Source: Sneathiella litorea
Lineage (GTDB): Bacteria > Pseudomonadota > Alphaproteobacteria > Sneathiellales > Sneathiellaceae
Direction: 5' to 3'
NCBI RefSeq assembly: GCF_009882915.1
Contig: NZ_WTUW01000009.1
Span: forward strand, 778,605 to 842,604
DNA length: 64,000 bases
The position numbers were made by a program, and so were the translations under genes. The notes beneath the pieces are model-generated. The model saw only the letters and a program-made list of their open reading frames with translations. It searched no databases and had not been told where the DNA came from. This document shows positions 39,440 through 48,866 of this stretch, in pieces. Within the stretch, counting starts at the first letter, position 1, and every line of letters starts with the position of its first letter.

Positions 39440-41227
39440 CTAAACCCGCAGAAGGTCGGTAGCAGCATCTAGCGGAACGTCCACATCATCCAGCAGGTAG
39501 TTTCCTGCCTCAATTTCAAACTGGTTATTCCCATTGCTGAGTGGATCATGGGGTCGTAATCGTGTGTCCACGACCAGCCTGGAGAGAAGCATCCGACGAG
39601 CATCTCCACCCGCCTTACCAAGAGCCGCGCCTTCCGTTGCAAGAAGCGTCGCCGTTGTGGCATGATAAAGCGCGTTCGACGCCTGACGTGCCTTGGTTTC
39701 GTCCCCGCTTGACGCGATGTCTTCAGCGAATTTCTTGGCACGATCTATCAGGCCGGAGAGCTCACCCGCATATTGACCGGGCACACCGTCGGTATTCTGA
39801 AGGCGATCTTTCAGATCTTCAGCCAGATCTTCGTGGGCGCCTGTCTTGGCAACGGCACGGGTTGTGATGTCCAGCGCATTGATGTTGGACGTCCCTTCCC
39901 ACAGAAGGCCTGTGTGCGCATCCCGGACAAGCCGAGAATTAACCCAGTCTTCGATAAAGCCGTTTCCGCCACGCACTTCCAGCGCCCCGGTCGCAACCAT
40001 TACGTTATCGCGGCAGGCACGGAATTTCACAAGTGGTGTCAGGATTCTGTTGAGGCGCTTGGCGCTTTCATCTCCATTCTCTGCCTTATGGAGAACAGAG
40101 GAAACATGCATCACCATGGAGAGCACCTGCTCCGTCGGCACCATCAATTTCAGCAGTTGACGCCGCAGCAGCGGCTTATTGATAATCGGCTCGCCAAATA
40201 CATCGCGGGTTTTCGAGGCAACCAATGCCTCGTTCAGGCAGCGACGCATCATACCTGCCGCTCTCACGCCATGCGACAGCCGCGACATGCTGACTTGATC
40301 CATCATCTGGCGCAGACCGGGATTGGGTTTTGCCCCTACATCCCCAAATGCGTAGGCAAGCGCGCCATTGAAGATGATCTCGCCGGACGCCATGGATTTC
40401 GTGCCCATCTTGTCTTTCAGGCGGACGATCCGGTAGTTGTTTCGCTCCCCGTTATCCAATGTGCGCGGCACCGCAAAAATCGCAAGACCGGAATTCCCCT
40501 CCGGCGCCCCTTCAGGTCGGGCAAGGACTAGGCTTACCTCTGCATCCGCGCTGGAGCAGAACCATTTATCGCCATAGAGCCGCCATTCGCCATTTTCTTC
40601 CCGCGCCGTGACCGCGAGGTTGGCGACCTCAGAGCCGCCGATTTTCTCGGTCATGAATTGCGCGCCACGGAACAGCTCATCCATGTCCTGACTGCGCATC
40701 CGTTCAAGGAATTTTTCCTTGGCCGCTTCCGGGCCATAACGTTCCAGAAGCATTGACGAAGTATCGGTCAGTGAGATCGGGCACATCAGGCCAAATTCGG
40801 ACTGCGTGAAAAGATATTGAAAGACATATTTCGCCATCGGCGGAATTTTATCGGGCCAGCCGTGAACCCCGGGTTTCCGCGACATGCAATGAATACCGAA
40901 GTCACCGTACCCGATTTTTTCCATTTCACGGAAGGCGGGGTGGTATTCGATCCAGTCACGATTCCGGCCCCGCGCATCGCGTGGATGTAGCACCGGCATA
41001 TGGGATTCGCAAATCCGGGCGAGTTCATCAAGGCGATTACCCGCCACTTCCCCGAGTTCCCGGTAAACCGGCGTCATATGCTCCCTCAGGTCATCGGGAA
41101 GATAGAGGGTCAGCAAATCCTGAAGACTTTTGTCGATCTCGAAGAAATTGAGACCATGGCAATCCGCCGCTACCCAGTCCTCAAGCTCCCGCTCTTCACG
41201 GCTTTTGATTTTAACTTCCATATTCAT
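39440..41227 (-). CDS. Acyl-CoA dehydrogenase family protein, second of a tandem pair
   Basis: FAD enzyme that probably oxidises an acyl-CoA at the alpha-beta bond. The 595 residues hold the FAD and substrate motif FMTEKIGGSE near 191-200, a WFCSSAD strand near 222, the GGNGFIEDW motif near 420, and WEGTSNIN with the likely catalytic base Glu at 444. TEK-GGS-type spacing and the extra C-terminal domain of about 130 residues recall the AidB/FadE-like clade rather than short-chain mammalian enzymes. It is a close paralogue of the gene at 41276, with identical length and shared motifs, 48 bases downstream. Substrate unknown. Confidence 0.88.
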   Translation of the reverse strand: MNMEVKIKSREERELEDWVAADCHGLNFFEIDKSLQDLLTLYLPDDLREHMTPVYRELGEVAGNRLDELARICESHMPVLHPRDARGRNRDWIEYHPAFREMEKIGYGDFGIHCMSRKPGVHGWPDKIPPMAKYVFQYLFTQSEFGLMCPISLTDTSSMLLERYGPEAAKEKFLERMRSQDMDELFRGAQFMTEKIGGSEVANLAVTAREENGEWRLYGDKWFCSSADAEVSLVLARPEGAPEGNSGLAIFAVPRTLDNGERNNYRIVRLKDKMGTKSMASGEIIFNGALAYAFGDVGAKPNPGLRQMMDQVSMSRLSHGVRAAGMMRRCLNEALVASKTRDVFGEPIINKPLLRRQLLKLMVPTEQVLSMVMHVSSVLHKAENGDESAKRLNRILTPLVKFRACRDNVMVATGALEVRGGNGFIEDWVNSRLVRDAHTGLLWEGTSNINALDITTRAVAKTGAHEDLAEDLKDRLQNTDGVPGQYAGELSGLIDRAKKFAEDIASSGDETKARQASNALYHATTATLLATEGAALGKAGGDARRMLLSRLVVDTRLRPHDPLSNGNNQFEIEAGNYLLDDVDVPLDAATDLLRV

Positions 41228-41275
41228 AGTGTCTCTTCCCGCTGAACTTCATTTTAGGTCAGTCAATACCGTACC

Positions 41276-43063
41276 CTACAGTGTAAGGATACGACTCACT
41301 TCTTCAAGGCTGAGCGGCGACTCACTGAGCAAGGCGTCCGTCGCCGCCGTATCGAAGGCATCCGCCTCGATTGATAATGGGTTAGCCGCGCCAAGCTTGT
41401 GATCGATGATCATACGCGACAGAAGCAAACGACGGGCATCTTTTCCGGCTGCGCCGAGTTTGGCGCCTTCATTCGCCATAAGGGTCGCGGTCGTCACATG
41501 ATAGAGCGCGCTTGCCGCCTTTCGTGCATGGGTTTCCTTGCCCAGACGCGCTACTTCCTCCGCAAACTTTACAGATTGATCCAAAAGGCCTTTAAGTTGT
41601 CCGGCATATTGACCTGGCAAAGCGCTATTTGCATCAATCTGCCTGGTGAGATCTTCGGCGAGATCTTCATGCGCCCCGGCCCGGGCGATTGCCCGCGTTG
41701 TCACATCGAGGGAATTGATGTTGGAGGTTCCTTCCCAAAGCACACCGAGATGCGCATCCCGGACAAGGCGGGCATTGACCCAATCCTCGATATAGCCGTT
41801 GCCACCACGGACTTCCATGGCACCGGTCGCAACGCGGATATTATCCCGTGCCGTTCGGTATTTGAGCAACGGGGTCAGGATACGGGTCCGTTTCGCGGCG
41901 GCTTCGCCCCCCTTTTCACCCTGCTCAAGATTGACGGCCACATACATAAACATCGAAAGTGCCTGCTCCGTCGGAACCATCAGTTTCATCAGCTGACGGC
42001 GCAGCAGAGGTTTATCGATAATAGTCTCCCCAAACGCCTTGCGATAGTTGGCCACCGTCAATGCCTCGTTCAGGCAGCGGCGCATCATCGCCGCGCCGCG
42101 CACGCCATGCGACAGACGGGAGAAGTTTACCTGATCCATCATCAGTTTAAGGCCCTTGTTCGGATGCGCGCCAACCTCACCAAGCGGATAAGCCGATGCG
42201 CCCTCAAAGATAATTTCGCCAGAGGCCATGGACTTGGTGCCGAGCTTATCCTTCAACCGGACGATCCGATATGGATTGCGGCTTCCATCTTCGCGTCGGC
42301 GCGGCATGGCGAAGAGCGCAAGGCCGCTGTTGCCCTCCGGAGCGCCTTCCGGGCGGGCCAGCAGCAACGCAATGTCGCCGTCTGCGCAGGAACAGAACCA
42401 TTTCTCACCGTAGAGCTTCCATTCGCCATCTTCGAACCGGGCCTCCAGCGCGATTTGCGACACATCAGAGCCACCCGTCTTCTCGGTCATGAACTGGGCG
42501 CCCTTCAGGATCTTGTCCATGTCCTGGCTGTACATACGGTCAAGCAGTTTCGCTTTAGTAGCCTCATCCGCATAACGCTCGATCAGCATCGCCGATGTGT
42601 CGGTGGCCGAGATTGGGCAAAGCTGTCCGAATTCGGACTGGCCAAAGAGATACTGGAAGACATATTTTCCGATGGGCGGGACTTTTTCCTGCCAGCCCAA
42701 CACGCCCTCGCGATGCGACATGCAATGGAAACCAAAATCCCTAAAAGCAACATCTTCCATCTTGCGATAGGAGGGATGAAACTCGATCCAGTCCTCGTTC
42801 CGGCCACGGGCATCGCGGGCATGGAGTATCGGACCATGCTTATCCGCCTCACGTGACCAATCGTCAAGCTGCGTGCCTGAGATTTCGCCAAGGCGATTAT
42901 AGTGCGGTTCCATGTGCTGACGCAAATCATCCGGCATATAGACATGCAACAGATCGCGCAGGTTGTTATCAACTTCAAAGAAGTTGAGGCCATGGCAATC
43001 AGGCGCGATATAGTCAGAGAGTTCCTGTGGCTTAAATTCCTGTTTTTTATGCAAATATGACAT
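41276..43063 (-). CDS. Acyl-CoA dehydrogenase family protein, first of a tandem pair
   Basis: Paralogue of the gene at 39440, also 595 residues. It has PDCHGLNFFE near the N-terminus (shared with the partner), FMTEKTGGSD, WFCSCAD, GGNGYIEDW and WEGTSNIN with the expected catalytic Glu. The pair probably arose by local duplication and has since diverged, which suggests related but different acyl substrates or a heteromeric enzyme. It is transcribed away from a LysR regulator 133 bases off, a likely local regulator. A partner electron-transfer flavoprotein is not in the window. Confidence 0.88.
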   Translation of the reverse strand: MSYLHKKQEFKPQELSDYIAPDCHGLNFFEVDNNLRDLLHVYMPDDLRQHMEPHYNRLGEISGTQLDDWSREADKHGPILHARDARGRNEDWIEFHPSYRKMEDVAFRDFGFHCMSHREGVLGWQEKVPPIGKYVFQYLFGQSEFGQLCPISATDTSAMLIERYADEATKAKLLDRMYSQDMDKILKGAQFMTEKTGGSDVSQIALEARFEDGEWKLYGEKWFCSCADGDIALLLARPEGAPEGNSGLALFAMPRRREDGSRNPYRIVRLKDKLGTKSMASGEIIFEGASAYPLGEVGAHPNKGLKLMMDQVNFSRLSHGVRGAAMMRRCLNEALTVANYRKAFGETIIDKPLLRRQLMKLMVPTEQALSMFMYVAVNLEQGEKGGEAAAKRTRILTPLLKYRTARDNIRVATGAMEVRGGNGYIEDWVNARLVRDAHLGVLWEGTSNINSLDVTTRAIARAGAHEDLAEDLTRQIDANSALPGQYAGQLKGLLDQSVKFAEEVARLGKETHARKAASALYHVTTATLMANEGAKLGAAGKDARRLLLSRMIIDHKLGAANPLSIEADAFDTAATDALLSESPLSLEEVSRILTL

Positions 43064-43145
43064 CTCGTTCCCGCCTAGTTCTGTTTACCGTCAAGGTTTT
43101 TTGGTTGGTGCACATAATGAGCAAGACAACAGCTGTGGACAATCG

Positions 43146-43162
43146 ATAATTCAGCATATTAT
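43146..43162. promoter_or_regulatory. Candidate LysR-type operator in the divergent promoter region
   Basis: ATAAT-N7-ATTAT, an AT-rich dyad, sits about midway between the LysR gene start and the acyl-CoA dehydrogenase start. The spacing is not the textbook T-N11-A, so this is a weak candidate. Confidence 0.25.
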
Positions 43163-43196
43163 AATTGAAAAAAACTCACTCAGGATTGTATTGTTT

Positions 43197-44084
43197 ATGC
43201 TTCATATTCCCTCTACATCTGGTCTCAGGGCATTTGAGGCGGCCTGTCGTTATTTGAGCTTCAATCAAGCAGCGGAAGAGCTGGGCGTCACGCCGGGCGC
43301 GGTCAGCCGGCAAATTCAGACGTTGGAACAATATCTGGGCAAAACACTCTTTCACCGACATCATAAAAGAATTGAACTTACCGCAGTAGGTCGGCAATAT
43401 CTTGCGGAAATCAGCCTGCCGCTGGAAAAGATAGCGGCGGCTTCGGCCCGGCTTAGAAGCGAAACACGGCGCAATGCAGTGTCCATTTGTGCCTACCCGA
43501 CATTTGCACTGCGTTGGCTGATCCCGAGATGGGCCGACCTTTATGAACATCATCCGGATATTGACGTACAATTGATTACCTCCCTCAACCCGGCAGATTT
43601 TGAACGGGATGATTTTGATATCTCCATCCAGGTCCTGCCAGACGGGACCAATCTGACGGGCATGCGGATTGACAAGTTGCTCGAGGTCGTCACCTATCCC
43701 GTCTGCAGCCCGGAATTAGCAAAAAAATACTCTCGTCCGGAGGATTTGCATGATGCGGTCTTTGTTCATGAAAGCCCCCGCCCGACGGACTGGCCTCGCT
43801 GGCTCGCGGAGGCCGGAGTGAGCAACATTAATTCCAGCCCAGGCCTGCATTTCGAGAGTGCCAACATGGCGCTGCATGCAGCGGAGAACGGCCTCGGCGT
43901 TGCGATCGGAATAGACGCGCTTGTTCAGGAGTCGATCGCGGCGGGGCGACTGGTGAAGCTATTCGATGTGGACCGACGCTCCAACCACTCATTTCATATT
44001 GTGTCCTCATCGAGAAAATCGACACGGCCGAAGCTCGCCACCGTTCGCGAATGGATGCTTGAGGCCGCAGGACAACCGGTTTAG
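43197..44084 (+). CDS. LysR-family transcriptional regulator, GcvA-like
   Basis: DNA-binding regulator with a substrate-sensing domain. From the ATG at 43197 the product has 295 residues: a winged helix-turn-helix (residues 5-64, SFNQAAEELGVTPGAVSRQIQTLE) and a periplasmic-binding-protein-like effector domain. The sequence LRAFEAACRYLSFNQAAEELGVT resembles the GcvA subgroup in its key blocks. The upstream in-frame ATG at 43101 would add 32 residues and invade the promoter region, so I prefer 43197. It faces the acyl-CoA dehydrogenases divergently and may control them. Confidence 0.9.
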   Translation: MLHIPSTSGLRAFEAACRYLSFNQAAEELGVTPGAVSRQIQTLEQYLGKTLFHRHHKRIELTAVGRQYLAEISLPLEKIAAASARLRSETRRNAVSICAYPTFALRWLIPRWADLYEHHPDIDVQLITSLNPADFERDDFDISIQVLPDGTNLTGMRIDKLLEVVTYPVCSPELAKKYSRPEDLHDAVFVHESPRPTDWPRWLAEAGVSNINSSPGLHFESANMALHAAENGLGVAIGIDALVQESIAAGRLVKLFDVDRRSNHSFHIVSSSRKSTRPKLATVREWMLEAAGQPV

Positions 44085-44145
44085 ATTAAATTCGATAGTA
44101 TTCCGTATTTGCTGGCCCGATCTTGATTAAAGGAAGACATTGACC

Positions 44146-45642
44146 ATGACCTGTTTGCAAAGCGATGGCATCTTTATCGGTAAGAGCGATGATGGAAGCG
44201 GCAGCAACCAATATCTTCCGCTCAAATGGGGCAACCGCCACGGCCTGATCGCTGGCGCGACGGGCACAGGCAAGACAGTCACCTTGCAAGTTCTCACGGA
44301 AGGATTTTCACGGGCGGGCGTTCCGGTATTTCTTGCCGATGCGAAAGGCGACCTTTCCGGTCTCTGCCGCACGTCGGACATGCAGGATTTCCTGACCAAG
44401 CGAGCGAGCAAGATCGGCTTCGCAGAAGAATATCAGGGGGCTTCCTTTCCCGCCGTCTTTTGGGATCTCTTTGGCGAGCAGGGCCATCCCGTTCGGACAA
44501 CCATTTCCGAGATAGGGCCTTTGCTTCTCTCCCGCATGCTGGAGCTGAACGATACGCAGGAAGGCGTGATGAATATCGCCTTTCGCGTTGCGGACGAGCA
44601 GGGCTTGCTGCTGCTGGACTTGAAGGATCTCCGCGCACTTCTCAGCGTCGTGAATGAGCAAAGGAAAGAAATCTCCGCGGTCTACGGAAATGTCTCGCCT
44701 CAATCGATTGGGGCCATCCAGCGCGCCCTCCTCCGCCTTGAAGACCAAGGCGCAGGCAAATTTTTCGGTGAACCGGCGCTTGATTTGCGCGATTTCATGC
44801 GGACTGACCATACCGGGCGTGGCATGGTCAATATCCTTGCCGCCGACAAGCTGATGAATTCGCCACGGCTCTATGGCACCTTCCTGCTCTGGATGCTGTC
44901 TGAGCTGTTCGAGGAACTGCCGGAGGCAGGCGATGCCGACCGGCCAAAGCTCGTTTTCTTCTTTGATGAAGCACATCTTCTATTCGATGACGCGCCAAAA
45001 GCCCTACTTGAGAAGGTGGAGCAGGTTGTCCGATTGATCCGGTCAAAGGGTGTTGGCGTCTTTTTTGTCACCCAAAGCCCGGACGATATACCCGATTCTG
45101 TTCTGGGTCAGCTTGGCAACCGGATACAGCACGCCTTGCGTGCCTTTACCCCGAAGCAGCAGAAAGCGATCCGCCTCGCCGCACAGACCTATCGCCCTAA
45201 TCCCGCCTTCGAGGTTGAAGACGTAATTACAACGCTCGGCGTCGGTGAAGCGCTTGTCTCCACACTTGAGAAAAAGGGCCAACCATCGATCGTGGAGCGG
45301 ACATTGATCCGGCCTCCCTCCTCCAAACTCGGGCCGGTCAGCCGGGCTGAGCGCAAGCAGGTCTTGAACGACAGCACGCTCGGCGCTAAATATGACAAAA
45401 CGGTCGATAATGAGTCGGCCTATGAGATCCTGCAGGAACGGGCCGAAAAAGCCGCGAAAGCAGCCGAAAAGGCAGAAGCCGCTGAGGCTGCAAAACCCAA
45501 AAAAGCACCTGCGCGCCGATCAAACCGCCAAAGTGTCGGAGAGGCGGCTGTCAAGTCACTCACCCGGGCTGTCAGCTCTTCTTTTGGGCGCAGCATTGCC
45601 AAGGCGCTTCTTCGTGGTATTCTCGGCGCCTTGAAAAGATAA
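44146..45642 (+). CDS. HerA-like ATPase, DUF853 family (YjgR-like)
   Basis: Predicted RecA/FtsK-fold NTPase of unknown role. From the ATG at 44146 it has 498 residues with Walker A GATGTGKT near 35-42, a HerA-type FLADAKGDLSGL, Walker B LVFFFDEAHLLF near 268, and FFVTQSPDDIPDSVLGQLGNR further on. The tail from about 430 is Ala/Lys-rich and then basic. A TTG two codons upstream is an alternative start. DUF853 proteins lack the HAS barrel of archaeal HerA; a DNA-processing role is inferred only from the fold. No NurA-like nuclease accompanies it. Confidence 0.87.
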   Translation: MTCLQSDGIFIGKSDDGSGSNQYLPLKWGNRHGLIAGATGTGKTVTLQVLTEGFSRAGVPVFLADAKGDLSGLCRTSDMQDFLTKRASKIGFAEEYQGASFPAVFWDLFGEQGHPVRTTISEIGPLLLSRMLELNDTQEGVMNIAFRVADEQGLLLLDLKDLRALLSVVNEQRKEISAVYGNVSPQSIGAIQRALLRLEDQGAGKFFGEPALDLRDFMRTDHTGRGMVNILAADKLMNSPRLYGTFLLWMLSELFEELPEAGDADRPKLVFFFDEAHLLFDDAPKALLEKVEQVVRLIRSKGVGVFFVTQSPDDIPDSVLGQLGNRIQHALRAFTPKQQKAIRLAAQTYRPNPAFEVEDVITTLGVGEALVSTLEKKGQPSIVERTLIRPPSSKLGPVSRAERKQVLNDSTLGAKYDKTVDNESAYEILQERAEKAAKAAEKAEAAEAAKPKKAPARRSNRQSVGEAAVKSLTRAVSSSFGRSIAKALLRGILGALKR

Positions 45643-45690
45643 TGTAATAACAATAACCAAAGGACGGAGCAATTCACGCTTCGGTATTTC

Positions 45691-46335
45691 ATGAAAGCCG
45701 TTATCATTCCCGTTACCCCATTTGCCCAAAACTCCAGCCTGATCTGGTGCGAGGAAACCATGAAGGGCGCTGTAACCGATCCGGGTGGCGACCTTGATCG
45801 CATTCTCGAAGCCGCAGAAAAGCAAGGGGTAACGATTGAGAAAATCCTGATCACCCACGGGCATCTTGACCATGCGGGGGGCACGCAGGAACTCCACGAA
45901 AAGCTCGGTGTTCCGATTGAAGGGCCCCATAAGGACGACAAATTCTGGATCGATCAATTGCCGACACAATGCGCTCGCTATGGCTTTCCGGAATCATTTA
46001 CCTTTACACCCGATCGCTGGCTTGAGGATGGGGACAAGGTAACTGTTGGGAATGAAGAATTCACCGTGGTCCACTGTCCCGGCCATACGCCCGGCCATGT
46101 TGTTTTTGTCAACCTGAAGGAACGTGTCGCTATCGTCGGGGATGTCCTGTTCCAGGGATCAATCGGCCGGACGGATTTCCCGCGCGGCAACCATGAGGAT
46201 CTGATCCATTCCATTCGCGAGAAACTCTGGCCGCTTGGTGATGACATCACCTTCATTCCAGGGCATGGAAACCTTTCCACCTTCGGTCAGGAAAGACAAA
46301 CCAATCCCTTCGTCGCCGACATGAACTTCGGCTGA
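45691..46335 (+). CDS. Metallo-beta-lactamase-fold hydrolase (glyoxalase II/YcbL-like)
   Basis: Cytoplasmic zinc hydrolase. The 214 residues contain the metal motif THGHLDHAGG near residue 53, further ligand His in CPGHTPGHV, the bridging Asp in GDVLFQGSIGRTDFP, and IPGHGNLSTFGQER near the end. The length and these motifs match YcbL-type glyoxalase II relatives, which hydrolyse thioesters such as S-lactoylglutathione. It lies 48 bases behind the HerA-like gene and ends one base from the convergent dehydratase gene. Confidence 0.9.
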   Translation: MKAVIIPVTPFAQNSSLIWCEETMKGAVTDPGGDLDRILEAAEKQGVTIEKILITHGHLDHAGGTQELHEKLGVPIEGPHKDDKFWIDQLPTQCARYGFPESFTFTPDRWLEDGDKVTVGNEEFTVVHCPGHTPGHVVFVNLKERVAIVGDVLFQGSIGRTDFPRGNHEDLIHSIREKLWPLGDDITFIPGHGNLSTFGQERQTNPFVADMNFG

Positions 46336-46336
46336 G

Positions 46337-47530
46337 TTATTCGAAAACCACCGGATTATCGACCATTTCGAGATGTAGTTTATCGCCTGTGAAGGGATGA
46401 CGGGCGATAACTTCTTCGTCCAGTTCAATGCCAAGTCCCGGCTTTGTTGGCGGAATGATGTAACCATCCTCCCACTGGATCGGCTCTTTCAATATCTCCG
46501 CGTGGAAGTCCCCCATGGTGTTAATGCTTTCCTGAATCAGGAAATTCGGCGTACAGGTGCTGAGCTGGATATCGGCCATCGCCGAGACAGGACCGCAATA
46601 CATATGCGGCGCGATCTGCGCATAGTAAACTTCCGCTATGCTGGCGATCTTCTTACCTTCCAACAATCCTCCGACACGCCCGAGTGCCATTTGCAGGATA
46701 GAGGCAGCCCCACTCTCCAGAACGCGGTGAAATTCATATTTTGTACAGAGCCTTTCGCCCGTCGCGACGGGGATGGTCGTCTGTCGGGACAGCTTCGCCA
46801 TCTCATTCGCATTCTCAGGGGGTGTTGGCTCCTCAAACCAAAGCGGATCATATTTCTCCAACCGACGGGCAAGACGTATTGCGCCGGATGTGGTCAGTTG
46901 CCCATGGGTCCCGAACAGCAAGTCTGCCTTATCTCCCACAGCCTCACGCACCCGCGCGACCAGCTTTTCCGAGAGATCCATGCGCCCAAGTGACGGCTGC
47001 CGCGGATCGAAGGCGGAATACGGCCCTGCCGGATCGAACTTTACGCCGGTGAAGCCGAGCGCAACATTCTCCGCCGCCCGTTCCGCCGCAAGGTCAGGGT
47101 CCGCATAGACATCCCCCTTATCCCCTTCCTTTGGATAGAGGTAAGTATAAGTCCGGAGTTTTTCGCGAACTTTACCACCTAACAACTCATAAACCGGTTT
47201 ATTAGCTTCTTTCCCGATAATGTCCCAACACGCCATTTCCAGCGCACTCAGAACTGCCATTATGGACGAATCCGGCCGCTGCGTATATCCACTTGAATAG
47301 ACGCGTCGCCAGATACGCTCGATGTGAAACGGATCCATCCCGAGAAGGCGTCGCGCGAAAACATCCTCAATCATCTTGACCGTCACATCGGGATGAAACG
47401 GCACGGCATAGGCCTCCCCTATTCCACTCACGCCGCTGTCGGTTGTGAGCTTGACGAAAACCCAGAACTGCCCACCCCAATGAGGGGGCGGCGTGCCGAC
47501 AACAAAAGTCTCAAGATCGGTTAGCTTCAT
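46337..47530 (-). CDS. Enolase-superfamily (mandelate racemase/muconate lactonizing-like) sugar-acid dehydratase
   Basis: Mg2+-dependent enzyme that abstracts a proton alpha to a carboxylate. The 397-residue product has the N-terminal capping domain and a barrel with K164 in KFDP, D203 and H209 in DLLFGTHGQ, EEPTPPEN with the metal Glu near 233, E259 in GERL, and H309 in APHMYCGP as likely acid/base. This set fits acid-sugar dehydratases of the MR subgroup such as galactonate- or related dehydratases. The exact substrate cannot be read. It starts five bases after the adjacent alcohol dehydrogenase stop, so the two act together. Confidence 0.85.
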   Translation of the reverse strand: MKLTDLETFVVGTPPPHWGGQFWVFVKLTTDSGVSGIGEAYAVPFHPDVTVKMIEDVFARRLLGMDPFHIERIWRRVYSSGYTQRPDSSIMAVLSALEMACWDIIGKEANKPVYELLGGKVREKLRTYTYLYPKEGDKGDVYADPDLAAERAAENVALGFTGVKFDPAGPYSAFDPRQPSLGRMDLSEKLVARVREAVGDKADLLFGTHGQLTTSGAIRLARRLEKYDPLWFEEPTPPENANEMAKLSRQTTIPVATGERLCTKYEFHRVLESGAASILQMALGRVGGLLEGKKIASIAEVYYAQIAPHMYCGPVSAMADIQLSTCTPNFLIQESINTMGDFHAEILKEPIQWEDGYIIPPTKPGLGIELDEEVIARHPFTGDKLHLEMVDNPVVFE

Positions 47531-47535
47531 GACAT

Positions 47536-48618
47536 CTACTCAAATATTATTACGTTTCTAAGGGCCTTGTCTGCCCGTACTTCATCTATCGCCTCGTTGA
47601 TCTTCTCAAGCGGATATCGCCCGGTGATCAGTTCGTCCAGTTTCAATCGGCCCGCCTCATATAGTGCTACAAGTTTCGGGATATCGACCCGCAACCGCGT
47701 CGACCCCATTTTACTGCCAAGTATTCTCTGGCCCGATCCGGCGATGTTACCGGCCTCAACAGCGATTTTCTGTCCCGTTGGCGGCATCCCGACAATCACG
47801 AGCGTCCCGGATGGTGCCAGTAGGTCCAGCCCCTGTTCAAATGCCCTGGGGCTTCCCGCTGCAACGAACACATAGTCAGCGCCGCGACCAATAGTCAGGC
47901 CGCGAATATACTCCACCGCGTCATTGACGAGTGGATTTACTGTATGAGTGGCACCGAAACTGCGGGCAGGCTTCAGTTTTTCCTCAACAAGATCTATCGC
48001 AATAATCGGCGCCGCATTTACCAAGGCAGCGCCCTGTATCGAATTGAGACCAACACCACCGCAGCCGATCACGACGACGGATGCTCCGCAATCTACCTTC
48101 GCCGTATTAACGACCGCGCCGAGTCCCGTGATGACGCCACAAGAGAGCAGTGAGGCGGTATCCATCGGAAAATTCTTCGGGAGGATCACGAGCTGAGATT
48201 GGTCTACAACCACCTCCTCTGCGAAGGCTCCAGTGCGCAGCCCCTGTCCGATCTTTTCACCTGTTGCCGAGGTTAGGCGACTTTTCTCGTCGATTGGAAA
48301 GGGGGTCGAGCAGATATAAGGTTCCCCATTCTCGCAATCAGCACAGTGACCACAGGATCGGATAAGAGTAACGAGCACATGATCTCCCACCTGAATATGT
48401 CGCACACCCGCACCGATCTCCACTACAACACCGGCGGCCTCATGGCCGAGAACCATGGGAAGGCTGCCACCCCAGCCCCCATCCATATAGGTAATATCCG
48501 AATGACATATGGCGCAGGCGTCAAGCTTAACCCGCACTTCACCCTCTTCCGGTGACGCAATTTCAAGATTTTCAATTTGAAGCGGTTTATTGAACTCCCG
48601 GCAGACAGCAGCTTTCAT
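47536..48618 (-). CDS. Zinc-dependent alcohol dehydrogenase (MDR family)
   Basis: NAD(P)-dependent oxidation of an alcohol or polyol. The 360 residues have the catalytic zinc ligands CHSD (Cys 37) and GHEAAGVVVEIG (His near 59), the structural zinc loop CGHCADCENGEPYIC, and the Rossmann motif VVIGCGGVGLNSIQGA near residue 180. Overall it resembles class III/aryl-alcohol dehydrogenases, but the lack of other glutathione-pathway genes argues for a catabolic role with the neighbouring dehydratase and TRAP transporter. Confidence 0.87.
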   Translation of the reverse strand: MKAAVCREFNKPLQIENLEIASPEEGEVRVKLDACAICHSDITYMDGGWGGSLPMVLGHEAAGVVVEIGAGVRHIQVGDHVLVTLIRSCGHCADCENGEPYICSTPFPIDEKSRLTSATGEKIGQGLRTGAFAEEVVVDQSQLVILPKNFPMDTASLLSCGVITGLGAVVNTAKVDCGASVVVIGCGGVGLNSIQGAALVNAAPIIAIDLVEEKLKPARSFGATHTVNPLVNDAVEYIRGLTIGRGADYVFVAAGSPRAFEQGLDLLAPSGTLVIVGMPPTGQKIAVEAGNIAGSGQRILGSKMGSTRLRVDIPKLVALYEAGRLKLDELITGRYPLEKINEAIDEVRADKALRNVIIFE

Positions 48619-48825
48619 GTGTCACTCCCTTTAAACTAGATATTAGAAAGTCTTCATAAAACTGGATCGGAAAGTCAATCATAGCCTGTTTGTTTTGATC
48701 TTTTTTTCAGGACCAAGCTATTGACGGTTACAAATTTACATCCCATGCATTTTACGAATAGCGCGAAGCATAAACTTATTTTACGCGAGACTTTTTATCA
48801 GTAATGTCTAATTCATCGCCATCTA

Positions 48826-48843
48826 TTTTGTCGGAGAACAAAA
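48826..48843. promoter_or_regulatory. TTTTGT-N6-ACAAAA dyad upstream of dctP
   Basis: A perfect 6-bp inverted repeat 23 bases before the dctP start, in the divergent region between the alcohol dehydrogenase and the TRAP genes. It has the shape of a GntR- or IclR-type operator. No such regulator is encoded beside it. Confidence 0.35.
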
Positions 48844-48866
48844 CAGGCGAAACTGGGAGGATACAC

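Noticed and set aside
39773..40531. 252-residue plus-strand frame antisense to the second acyl-CoA dehydrogenase
   Set aside because: Shadow of a conserved gene; no start signal or recognisable domain.
41399..42856. 485-residue plus-strand frame antisense to the acyl-CoA dehydrogenase
   Set aside because: Long because the GC-rich gene lacks stop codons on the other strand; the sense product has all acyl-CoA dehydrogenase motifs.
44308..44976. 222-residue minus-strand frame over the HerA-like gene
   Set aside because: Antisense shadow; the sense frame has Walker motifs in order.
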